DNA from: Lachnospira sp. UBA5912
Lineage (GTDB): Bacteria > Bacillota > Clostridia > Lachnospirales > Lachnospiraceae
Direction: 5' to 3'
NCBI GenBank assembly: GCA_002435585.1
Contig: DJDY01000042.1
Span: 1 to 5,568 of the forward strand
DNA length: 5,568 nucleotides
This document shows, piece by piece, positions 1 to 5,236 of this stretch (positions within the stretch are counted from its first letter, which is position 1; every line of letters starts with the position of its first letter). Both the position numbers and the translations under genes were made by a program. The notes under the pieces are model-generated. The model was given only the letters and a program-made list of their open reading frames with translations. It did no database searches and was not told the origin of the DNA.

Positions 1-2
1 GA

Positions 3-125
3 ATAGATACACATAATGATAATAAGATTATGCAGCATGTTATAGAGAAGAATGGTTTTATAAGATGCGGAATTATATATGTTAAAGATGGCTCACCAAG
101 AATTGCTTATGAAAAGATTGAATGA
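3..125 (+). CDS. GNAT-family N-acetyltransferase, C-terminal fragment (cut by window edge)
   Basis: Only the last 40 codons and a TGA stop are present; the 5' part lies outside the window. The frame is open from the left edge and reads a typical GNAT C-terminus: an IDTHNDNKIMQ segment, then IEKNGF, a CGIIY strand, and a DGSPRIAYEKI ending. The DTHxDNxxMQ...EKNGFxxCG pattern is the motif B/last-strand region common in Firmicute GNAT acetyltransferases, which transfer acetyl from acetyl-CoA to an amine. The acetyl-CoA-binding motif A (Q/RxxGxG/A) would be upstream and is not visible, so the acceptor substrate cannot be inferred. No hairpin-plus-U-run terminator follows; the next gene's promoter begins five bases after the stop. 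Family assignment rests on pattern recognition of a short fragment. Confidence 0.65.
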   Translation: MDTHNDNKIMQHVIEKNGFIRCGIIYVKDGSPRIAYEKIE

Positions 126-130
126 ATAGT

Positions 131-159
131 TTGACAGTCCTAATTGTGAAAAGTATAAT
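131..159 (+). promoter_or_regulatory. Perfect-consensus sigma-A promoter for the hybrid histidine kinase
   Basis: The -35 box TTGACA (131-136) and -10 box TATAAT (154-159) both match the consensus exactly, with the optimal 17-bp spacer. Transcription should start near 166, giving a 5' leader of about 72 nt before the ATG at 238. The leader contains a 10-bp palindrome, CTATATATAG (207-216), and a 14-codon reading frame (201-245) that overlaps the kinase start. The kinase Shine-Dalgarno is weak: GGGG at 224-227, ten bases before the ATG. A strong promoter is therefore paired with weak translation initiation. The promoter starts just after the acetyltransferase stop, so the kinase is probably its own transcription unit. 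Confidence 0.75.
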
Positions 160-237
160 ATTTAATAATCAGATTTAGTGTGAAAGCAGCTTGTGCAGGC
201 ATGAAACTATATATAGCGGATTTGGGGTATATTACAT

Positions 238-2280
238 ATGGATAAAAAGACAAATATGAAGAAACTAAGAATTAAAACAGGTATTTTCTTTCTTATAATA
301 TTAATTATAGTGTCTGGAATATTTGTTTTCTTTAATCAGTTTCATAGAAATCAGGAAAAGCTGAATGCTACATATACAGCTGAATCAACAATAAGAAATA
401 TTGAGACACAGTTAAGCCGTTATATCGAAAATTCTGACCTTTTCAAGAATATTATTGCTTCTGGTAGTAGTGTGGATGATAATGAGTTCGCGGAATTGTC
501 AGGGTATATGAAAAAGGATAAGGATGTTATAGAGGCATATGAACTGGCACCAGATGGAATAGTTAGACAGATATATCCATATGAAGGAAATGAAGAAGCA
601 TACGGAATGAACATGTTAGAACTTCCTGAAAGAAAAAGAGAAGCATTGCTTGCAAAAGAAAGTGGCAAATATACAATAGCAGGACCATATGAGTTAAAGC
701 AGGGAGGAATAGGAGCACTTATATTTGACCCTATTTACAGGGAAGATAATGAAGAATTCTGGGGATTTTCCATACTTGTATTAAACTGGGACAGCTTTAT
801 GGAAGAGTTTGAAGTACAGAAGTTAACAGATGCAGGTTATAGATTTAGCATATGGAAGAAAGATTCAGAAGGAAACAGGGTTACACTTGTCGATGATGGA
901 TATGGTGATGTAGAAAATGCTCTGATTGTTCCTTGCAGTGTACCTAATGATACATGGTATTTCGAGATAGCTCCAAAGAAAAACTGGATTCCGCTTGGGT
1001 TAGAAATGCTTGAATGTATAATAAGCATAGCCATATCTTTGATTCTTGCTGGCAGTTATATACAGGTAGAGATGAGAAAGTATCGTGAGGTTATATATGC
1101 AGTTGAATTAGAGAAAACGGCTAAGGAGGCAAGGAAGGCAAGTGAGGCTAAGACACGTTTTCTGTTTAACATGAGCCATGATATAAGGACACCTATGAAT
1201 GCAATCATGGGATATTCAGAATTACTCGAAGATAGTCTTGATAACAAAGAAACTGCACTTAATTATATAAAAAAAATAAAGGCATCTAATTCAATGCTGC
1301 TATCATTGATTAATTATGTTCTTGAAATGGCGAGAATTGAAAGTGGAAAAGTAGTTTTAAAGGAAGAAAAGGGTAATCTTAGAAATTTCGTTGAGATGTT
1401 AAAGATAGTATCACAGCCACAGATAGAACAAAAAAATCTTAATATAGTATGGAACCTTAATATCATGCATGAAGATATATGTTGTGATACAACGAAGATG
1501 CGTGAAATTGTTTTAAATATTGTAAGTAATTCGATTAAATATACACCGCAGGGCGGAAATATATCTGTTACCATAACAGAATTAAAGTCAGATAAAGAGG
1601 GATACGCCAGTTATTCATTTGTAATAAAGGATAATGGGATAGGTGTTGATAAAGATTATCTGCCACATATATTTGAGGAGTTTTCAAGAGAACATACGAG
1701 TACAGAAAGCAGTGTAGTTGGAGCAGGACTTGGACTTCCGATTGTTAAAGCACTTGTTGAGATGATGGATGGTACAATTGAGGTTCAGAGTGAGCGTGGT
1801 AAAGGAACGACTTTCTCAGTATACCTTACATTCCCAATTGCATATAAAGCAGAGGAACTGCTGGAAAAGAAAAAAGACAACGGTCATAACGCAATACTTA
1901 CAGGCCTAAGATTACTGCTTGTAGAGGATAATGAATTAAATGCAGAGATTGCAAAAGAAATAATGACAAGGCGTGGAATACAGGTAGAACTTGCAGAAAA
2001 CGGAAAGGAATGTCTTAAAATACTGGAGAAAAAACCGGATTTTTATTATGATGCAATCCTGATGGATGTACAGATGCCAGTTATGGATGGATATGAAACT
2101 ACGAAGGCAATTCGAAGCAAAACATGGTCTTATGCTACAATTCCAATCATAGCAGTAACCGCAAACGCCTTTGAAGAAGATAAACAAAAGGCGTTGCAGT
2201 CTGGTATGAATGATTTTATAGCCAAACCTATTGAGATTCCAAAGCTTTTAGAAGTTCTATCAAAGCTTATAGAGCATTAG
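238..2280 (+). CDS. CHASE-domain hybrid sensor histidine kinase with C-terminal receiver
   Basis: Membrane sensor kinase of 680 residues. TM1 spans about 15-32 and TM2 about 253-275, enclosing an external domain of about 220 residues. Within it, ELAPDG (102-107), a YPYEGN segment (113-118), GMNML (123-127), a P-E-R-K stretch near 130 and GPYELKQGG (149-157) are typical of the CHASE ligand-binding family. A helical linker (277-305) leads to HisKA with the H box MSHDIRTPMN; the phospho-accepting His is H314. The ATPase domain has an N box (N427-N431, NSIKYTP), G1 box DNGIG (465-469), F box (HIFEEF, 477-482) and G2 box GAGLGLP (495-501). The receiver (about 556-678) keeps acidic E563/D564, phosphoacceptor D610 in MDVQMPVMDG, T641 and K663 in AKP, so it looks intact and active. 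There is no DNA-binding, GGDEF or Hpt domain, and no partner regulator nearby, so the phosphorelay target must be encoded elsewhere. The CHASE ligand cannot be predicted. ATG 238 is chosen because it includes the basic N-terminus ahead of TM1; ATG 256 has no ribosome binding site. Confidence 0.95.
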   Translation: MDKKTNMKKLRIKTGIFFLIILIIVSGIFVFFNQFHRNQEKLNATYTAESTIRNIETQLSRYIENSDLFKNIIASGSSVDDNEFAELSGYMKKDKDVIEAYELAPDGIVRQIYPYEGNEEAYGMNMLELPERKREALLAKESGKYTIAGPYELKQGGIGALIFDPIYREDNEEFWGFSILVLNWDSFMEEFEVQKLTDAGYRFSIWKKDSEGNRVTLVDDGYGDVENALIVPCSVPNDTWYFEIAPKKNWIPLGLEMLECIISIAISLILAGSYIQVEMRKYREVIYAVELEKTAKEARKASEAKTRFLFNMSHDIRTPMNAIMGYSELLEDSLDNKETALNYIKKIKASNSMLLSLINYVLEMARIESGKVVLKEEKGNLRNFVEMLKIVSQPQIEQKNLNIVWNLNIMHEDICCDTTKMREIVLNIVSNSIKYTPQGGNISVTITELKSDKEGYASYSFVIKDNGIGVDKDYLPHIFEEFSREHTSTESSVVGAGLGLPIVKALVEMMDGTIEVQSERGKGTTFSVYLTFPIAYKAEELLEKKKDNGHNAILTGLRLLLVEDNELNAEIAKEIMTRRGIQVELAENGKECLKILEKKPDFYYDAILMDVQMPVMDGYETTKAIRSKTWSYATIPIIAVTANAFEEDKQKALQSGMNDFIAKPIEIPKLLEVLSKLIEH

Positions 2281-2339
2281 TGTGAAAATGAATTGAAACA
2301 AATCATGATTAAATAAAATAGATATTTTTATGAGCAGGA

Positions 2340-2483
2340 GCTGTCGTGTTATAAGTAATCAATAATACGGCAGCAGAGAATGTAAGAAAGAGCCTGTAGG
2401 AAGAGACATCTTATTCACAGAGTTGCAGGCGATGGACAGAAACATTGTGTACTTACCATGACGGTGCAATTCTGTGAACAGAA
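2340..2483 (+). ncRNA. Candidate structured RNA or structured 3' UTR (unrecognised)
   Basis: The convergent gap 2281-2539 has no credible gene but holds two long inverted repeats. Hairpin 1 pairs 2340-2352 with 2362-2374 (13 pairs, 9-nt loop). Hairpin 2 pairs 2414-2427 with 2465-2478 (14 pairs), and its 37-nt loop can extend with CG 2430-2431/CG 2462-2463 and ATGG 2432-2435/CCAT 2456-2459. The three imperfect positions (2344/2370, 2348/2366, 2422/2470) are all G-U wobbles when read as plus-strand RNA and would be A-C mismatches on the minus strand. This argues for a plus-strand RNA. Neither hairpin is followed by a U-run, so these are not classical terminators. A weak promoter-like pair (TTGAAA 2293-2298, TAAAAT 2314-2319, 15-bp spacer) lies just upstream. 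It could instead be the kinase mRNA 3' UTR, or a decayed mobile or repeat element. I do not recognise a known RNA family. Confidence 0.35.
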
Positions 2484-2539
2484 GAATGAATGTAAAGGTT
2501 TGTTCTGAAAGAATAGCCTATGAAAAATCAGGTTAAATA

Positions 2540-3412
2540 TCAGAAGTTTCTATTTTTAGCATAGTTAATAAATTTTTCAGCACTGTCAGTTGTGTAACTG
2601 CCTTTTTTCCAGATAAGTCCTATATCCTGAGTGATGGAAGGACTTATGGGAAGACCAGTTACACCGGGCAGGTTGCGAAGAAGTGAGGCATAAAGAAAAG
2701 CCCCTCCCAAGTTATTGCATACAAAGTTTCTTATAGTAAATAGCTGGCTTGCGTGCAGTATTGTGTGAGGGTTAGTGTTTATGCGCTTAAAAGCAGCATC
2801 AAGCGTTTCATTCTGTACGGAGTCGGTGTTATACATAATAACAGGTTCATCTTTAATCATATCTATAGTCACCTCATGGCACTTCGCCAGAGGATGTTCT
2901 TTTGATACACAGAATACAATCTTATCAGTCATCAGTTTATATGAGTTAAGCTTATCTATTTCATAAAAATGCATATTTACAAGTGCAAGGTCAAGATTTC
3001 CCTCTATAACCATATTGGCAGCACGTATAGAGCCGTATTCAAATAGTTCAAATGGAATATCAGGATATTCTTTATTAAATTCAATCAGCATATCTGGAAA
3101 GAATATAGTACTAAGAAGAGGTGGTATGCCTATCCTTAAAGTGGATATATCTTTGCCAAGATCGTGAAACTGTTCCATAGTATCGTTGTATTCTGCTAAA
3201 AGGTTCTGCGCCTTCTGATAAAATACTTCACCCTCCTTAGTAAGTGAAAGGTGGTTTTTCGTTCTTGTAAAAAGGTTTATGGAGAATTCCTTTTCAAGCT
3301 CCTTAATAGCAGTAGATATAGCAGGCTGTGTTATATATAATTCGGCAGCAGCCTGAGTTATGCTGTGCAGTCTTGTGGCAGCACAGAAGTATTCTAATTG
3401 TACAATCTTCAT
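2540..3412 (-). CDS. LysR-family transcriptional regulator, probable regulator of the divergent permease-dehydratase operon
   Basis: A 290-residue protein, close to the usual LysR length. The N-terminal winged helix-turn-helix fills about residues 1-60; the recognition region is SITQAAAELYITQPAIS (17-33) followed by IKELEKEFSINLFTR, which is diagnostic of the family. A linker helix (about 60-88) leads to the periplasmic-binding-protein-like effector domain (about 90-287), starting LRIGIPPLL. The start at 3412 is supported by an AAGGGGG Shine-Dalgarno a few bases upstream on the minus strand and by the usual MxxxQLEYF family N-terminus. The gene is divergent from an SLC13 permease and tartrate dehydratase alpha. 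Escherichia coli has a similar arrangement, with the LysR protein TtdR (Dan) divergent from ttdABT, so control by tartrate or a related dicarboxylate is a reasonable inference. The effector itself cannot be read from the sequence. No clear terminator follows the stop codon. Confidence 0.93.
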   Translation of the reverse strand: MKIVQLEYFCAATRLHSITQAAAELYITQPAISTAIKELEKEFSINLFTRTKNHLSLTKEGEVFYQKAQNLLAEYNDTMEQFHDLGKDISTLRIGIPPLLSTIFFPDMLIEFNKEYPDIPFELFEYGSIRAANMVIEGNLDLALVNMHFYEIDKLNSYKLMTDKIVFCVSKEHPLAKCHEVTIDMIKDEPVIMYNTDSVQNETLDAAFKRINTNPHTILHASQLFTIRNFVCNNLGGAFLYASLLRNLPGVTGLPISPSITQDIGLIWKKGSYTTDSAEKFINYAKNRNF

Positions 3413-3439
3413 AACATTCCCCCTTTATATTTACATTTC

Positions 3440-3458
3440 AAGGCTCATTTTGAACCTT
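3440..3458 (-). other. Small hairpin in the LysR mRNA leader
   Basis: Plus-strand positions 3440-3447 and 3451-3458 form an inverted repeat with a 3-base loop. On the minus-strand RNA it reads AAGGUUCA-AAA-UGAGCCUU: eight pairs, one of them a U-G wobble that pairs only in that orientation. It sits 27 nt before the regulator start codon, just upstream of the Shine-Dalgarno. No U-run follows, so it is not a terminator; it might modulate translation or stability. Confidence 0.3.
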
Positions 3459-3608
3459 ATCATGTCAGCTCATTTTATTATAGTATGCTTTACACTATCA
3501 TTCATATGTTTTATAGATAATGTCAGAGATAAAAGTTAAATTCATAATAGTTTCACGTAAATTTTCTGATTTTTTTAGAAATATACGTTATTTGTATACA
3601 TAGTGCAA

Positions 3609-3625
3609 TTGTTAAAAATTAACAA
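3609..3625. promoter_or_regulatory. Perfect dyad TTGTTAA-AAA-TTAACAA, candidate operator (LysR-type or Rex-like)
   Basis: Perfect 7-bp arms are separated by 3 bp. It lies about 15-31 bases downstream of the inferred start of the LysR transcript, where a bound protein would block transcription. Its T-N11-A spacing (for example T3609/A3621 and T3613/A3625) fits a LysR-family site. The arms are also identical to the clostridial Rex consensus TTGTTAA-N4-TTAACAA, but the spacer here is one base short, which may prevent Rex binding. Which protein uses it is unknown. Confidence 0.4.
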
Positions 3626-3646
3626 CTTGTATTTTCTTTTGCGCTC

Positions 3647-3676
3647 ATTATATCATACTTTTGTGAAATATGTCTA
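3647..3676 (-). promoter_or_regulatory. Extended -10 promoter for the LysR gene
   Basis: Read on the minus strand, TAGACA (3676-3671, five of six matches to TTGACA) is followed by an 18-bp spacer and a perfect TATAAT (3652-3647) carrying the TGN extended -10 motif (TGA at 3655-3653). The predicted start is near 3640, giving the regulator an unusually long leader of about 228 nt. A second TATAAT lies nearer the gene at 3482-3477 (minus) but has no recognisable -35, so the distal site is preferred. Confidence 0.5.
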
Positions 3677-3691
3677 AAATTGTAAAAAAAG

Positions 3692-3708
3692 CATAAAAAA
3701 AATTTATG
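3692..3708. promoter_or_regulatory. Candidate LysR recognition site CATAAA-N5-TTTATG
   Basis: Inverted repeat with 6-bp arms and a T-N11-A core (T3694/A3706). Its centre at 3700 is about 64 bp upstream of the predicted permease transcription start (about 3764), matching the canonical -65 recognition site of LysR-family activators. It also lies just upstream of the regulator's own -35. In such AT-rich DNA a 6-bp dyad can occur by chance, so the main support is its position. Confidence 0.35.
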
Positions 3709-3721
3709 ACATTATAGTTTT

Positions 3722-3735
3722 TTGTAAATTTACAA
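3722..3735. promoter_or_regulatory. 14-bp perfect palindrome TTGTAAATTTACAA overlapping the permease -35 box
   Basis: The sequence is its own reverse complement over 14 bp and contains the complete -35 hexamer (3729-3734) of the permease promoter. Centred near -35, it fits the activation-site position of a LysR protein bound first at 3692-3708. It could equally be the operator of a separate repressor that occludes the promoter. It shares TTG...CAA ends with the dyad at 3609-3625. Confidence 0.4.
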
Positions 3736-3757
3736 CAAGGAAAAGTCTTCATATAAT
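3729..3757 (+). promoter_or_regulatory. Sigma-A promoter for the permease-dehydratase operon
   Basis: TTTACA (3729-3734, five of six matches) and a perfect TATAAT (3752-3757) are separated by the optimal 17 bp. Transcription should start near 3764, giving a leader of about 69 nt. In that leader the 10-mer AGGATATTTT occurs twice (3790-3799 and 3823-3832); the second copy includes part of the functional Shine-Dalgarno. Confidence 0.65.
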
Positions 3758-3832
3758 ACAATCAAGCAAAGGGAAATAACAAAGCCGGCAGGATATTTTC
3801 AAAGTGAATATATAACGAATGGAGGATATTTT

Positions 3833-5101
3833 ATGAGTCATGCAACAATAACATTATTATTCTTGTTGTTTGCAATCATAATGTTCATGTGGGAAAAAAT
3901 TCCGTTAGGACTTACTTCGATGATAGTCTGCGTGGGGCTGGTTGTCACAGGAGTACTTGATTGGAAAACAGCATTTTCAGGGTTCATTGACAGCAACGTA
4001 ATTCTTTTTGTAGCAATGTTTATAGTAGGTGGAGCACTTTTTGAAACTGGAATGGCAAACAAGATTGGTGGAATAGTTACACACTTTGCCAAGTCAGAAA
4101 AGCAGCTTATCATAGCAATTATGGTTATCGTAGGTTTTATGAGCGGAGTGCTTTCAAACACAGGAACAGCGGCAGTACTTATTCCGGTTGTAATAGGAAT
4201 AGCAGCAAAGTCAGGATACTCAAGGTCAAAACTTCTTATGCCACTTGTGTTTGCAGCAGCTATGGGAGGTAATCTTTCACTTATAGGTGCGCCGGGTAAT
4301 CTTATAGCACAGTCAGCGATGCAGGAAATCGGTAAGTCTTTTGGTTTTTTCGATTATGCAAAGGTAGGACTTCCAATACTTATTGCAGGTATAATATTCT
4401 TTGCACTGGTAGGATACAAGCTCCTTCCAGATAACAAAGTGCCAGATGATGACTCAGCTTACAGCAGTAAGAATGACTTCAGCGATGTACCAAAGTGGAA
4501 GCAGTGGTTATCACTTATAATCCTTATACTTACTCTTCTTGGAATGATATTTGAAGACAGAATAGGAATTAAGTTATGCATAACAGGCTGTATCGGAGCA
4601 CTTGCACTTATACTTACAGGTGTTATATCAGAGAAACAGGCACTTAAGTCGATTGACTTAAAGACTATATTCTTATTTGGTGGAACACTTTCACTAGCAT
4701 CAGCGCTTTCAAAGTCTGGAGCCGGAGAGCTTATAGCTAATAAGGTTATAGGATTATTAGGAGATAATCCTTCACCATATTTATTAACATTTGTAGTATT
4801 TATGCTCTGCTGCGTATTAACCAACTTTATGAGTAACACAGCAACGACAGCACTTATGGTTCCTATCTGTTTATCAATAGCAGAGGGAATAGGGGCAGAT
4901 CCAAGCGCAGTACTTATGGCTTGTGTAATAGGTGGTTCATGTGCTTACGCAACACCTATAGGAATGCCAGCCAACACTATGGTAATAGGCGCAGGCGGAT
5001 ACACATTTAAAGATTATGCAAAATCAGGTGTACCACTCATACTTGTAGCAACAGTAGTAAGTATGATACTGTTACCAATTTTATATCCATTCTTCCCATA
5101 G
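3833..5101 (+). CDS. SLC13/DASS-type anion permease, probable dicarboxylate or tartrate transporter
   Basis: Hydrophobic inner-membrane protein of 422 residues, probably about 10-12 membrane segments in two pseudo-symmetric halves joined by a polar loop (about 197-224, LLPDNK to PKWKQW). Each half carries the SNT motif that forms the substrate and sodium site in this superfamily: S108-N109-T110 (SNTGTAAVLIP) and S334-N335-T336 (SNTATTALMVP). Each is followed by a glycine-rich re-entrant signature: GNLSLIGAPGN (146-156) and GGSCAYATPIGMPANT (367-382). These features place it among SLC13/CitMHS-like permeases, which import di- and tricarboxylates by sodium symport or by antiport. GGAGG (3821-3825) seven bases before the ATG fixes the start. 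The next gene resembles tartrate dehydratase alpha, and the E. coli ttd locus also includes a DASS tartrate/succinate antiporter (TtdT), so tartrate uptake is a plausible inference. The sequence does not separate tartrate from succinate, fumarate, malate or citrate. It is at the short end for DASS proteins, but both halves are complete. Confidence 0.9.
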   Translation: MSHATITLLFLLFAIIMFMWEKIPLGLTSMIVCVGLVVTGVLDWKTAFSGFIDSNVILFVAMFIVGGALFETGMANKIGGIVTHFAKSEKQLIIAIMVIVGFMSGVLSNTGTAAVLIPVVIGIAAKSGYSRSKLLMPLVFAAAMGGNLSLIGAPGNLIAQSAMQEIGKSFGFFDYAKVGLPILIAGIIFFALVGYKLLPDNKVPDDDSAYSSKNDFSDVPKWKQWLSLIILILTLLGMIFEDRIGIKLCITGCIGALALILTGVISEKQALKSIDLKTIFLFGGTLSLASALSKSGAGELIANKVIGLLGDNPSPYLLTFVVFMLCCVLTNFMSNTATTALMVPICLSIAEGIGADPSAVLMACVIGGSCAYATPIGMPANTMVIGAGGYTFKDYAKSGVPLILVATVVSMILLPILYPFFP

Positions 5102-5107
5102 AAGATA

Positions 5108-5126
5108 CATTTGTGGGATACAAATG
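5108..5126 (+). other. Hairpin just after the permease stop codon
   Basis: CATTTGT (5108-5114) and ACAAATG (5120-5126) form a perfect 7-bp stem with a 5-nt GGGAT loop, seven bases after the stop. It is not followed by U residues, so it is unlikely to terminate transcription. It may protect the 3' end of the permease message or mark a processing site between the two cistrons. Confidence 0.35.
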
Positions 5127-5154
5127 CAGATGGAAAATATCATATACCTAAGAA

Positions 5155-5175
5155 ATTATATGAATATCATATAAT
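5155..5175. repeat. Perfect inverted repeat (9-bp arms, 3-bp centre) upstream of the dehydratase gene
   Basis: Arms ATTATATGA (5155-5163) and TCATATAAT (5167-5175) flank ATA. The right arm includes TATAAT (5170-5175), but no -35 is visible at a suitable distance. The 11-mer AATATCATATA within it is a direct repeat of 5136-5146 (27-bp period). It could be an operator or an mRNA hairpin in the 135-bp gap. The region is extremely AT-rich, so chance is possible. Confidence 0.3.
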
Positions 5176-5236
5176 ACATAAATAAACAAACAGAAAAATA
5201 TTAACAATAATACAATTATTTTAAGGAGGAATAAAT

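Larger units (their letters stand above)
3413..3832. promoter_or_regulatory. 420-bp divergent regulatory region between the LysR gene and the permease
   Basis: This very AT-rich gap contains no plausible protein gene. From the permease side it holds a plus-strand promoter (3729-3757), a palindrome over its -35 box (3722-3735), a 17-bp dyad at 3692-3708, a minus-strand promoter (3647-3676) and a 17-bp dyad at 3609-3625. It then holds the inferred LysR leader of about 230 nt with a small hairpin (3440-3458). The two -35 boxes face away from each other about 52 bp apart, with the 3692-3708 dyad between them. This is the standard layout for a LysR regulator that represses itself while activating a divergent operon. 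I found no catabolite-response (cre) site. Confidence 0.7.

Noticed and set aside
420..2187. Several minus-strand frames of 63-86 codons within the kinase
   Set aside because: All lie opposite a clearly conserved multi-domain kinase and have low-complexity, non-family translations.
2340..2374. Hairpin considered as an intrinsic terminator for the kinase or the LysR gene
   Set aside because: Neither side is followed by a U-run on either strand, so it lacks the key terminator element.
2386..2508. Short plus-strand open frame in the convergent gap, with ATG at 2458 giving 16 codons
   Set aside because: It has no ribosome binding site, no recognisable family and overlaps the long inverted repeat, which explains the sequence better as RNA structure.
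2775..2966. 63-codon plus-strand frame inside the LysR gene
   Set aside because: It is a shadow of the regulator's coding sequence, with no ribosome binding site or family signal.
3443..3476. Direct repeat GCTCATTTT (3443-3451 and 3468-3476) as an operator pair
   Set aside because: The first copy is part of the leader hairpin, the repeat is short, and its position gives no clear regulatory role.
3477..3482. Minus-strand TATAAT as the main LysR promoter
   Set aside because: No -35 is visible at 16-18 bp (only sequences such as TATGAA), whereas the distal site at 3647-3676 has a near-consensus -35 and an extended -10. It is kept only as an alternative.
3606..3656. Second plus-strand promoter, TTGTAT (3627-3632) with TATCAT (3651-3656)
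   Set aside because: Both hexamers are poor and the 18-bp spacer is suboptimal. The same stretch is better explained by the minus-strand extended -10 promoter.
3838..4839. Long minus-strand frames within the permease (3838-4161 and 4459-4839)
   Set aside because: They are antisense shadows of a convincing membrane protein gene, with no start signals.
5170..5175. TATAAT as an internal promoter for the dehydratase gene
   Set aside because: No -35-like hexamer lies 16-18 bp upstream and there is no extended -10; the match is expected by chance in such AT-rich DNA.
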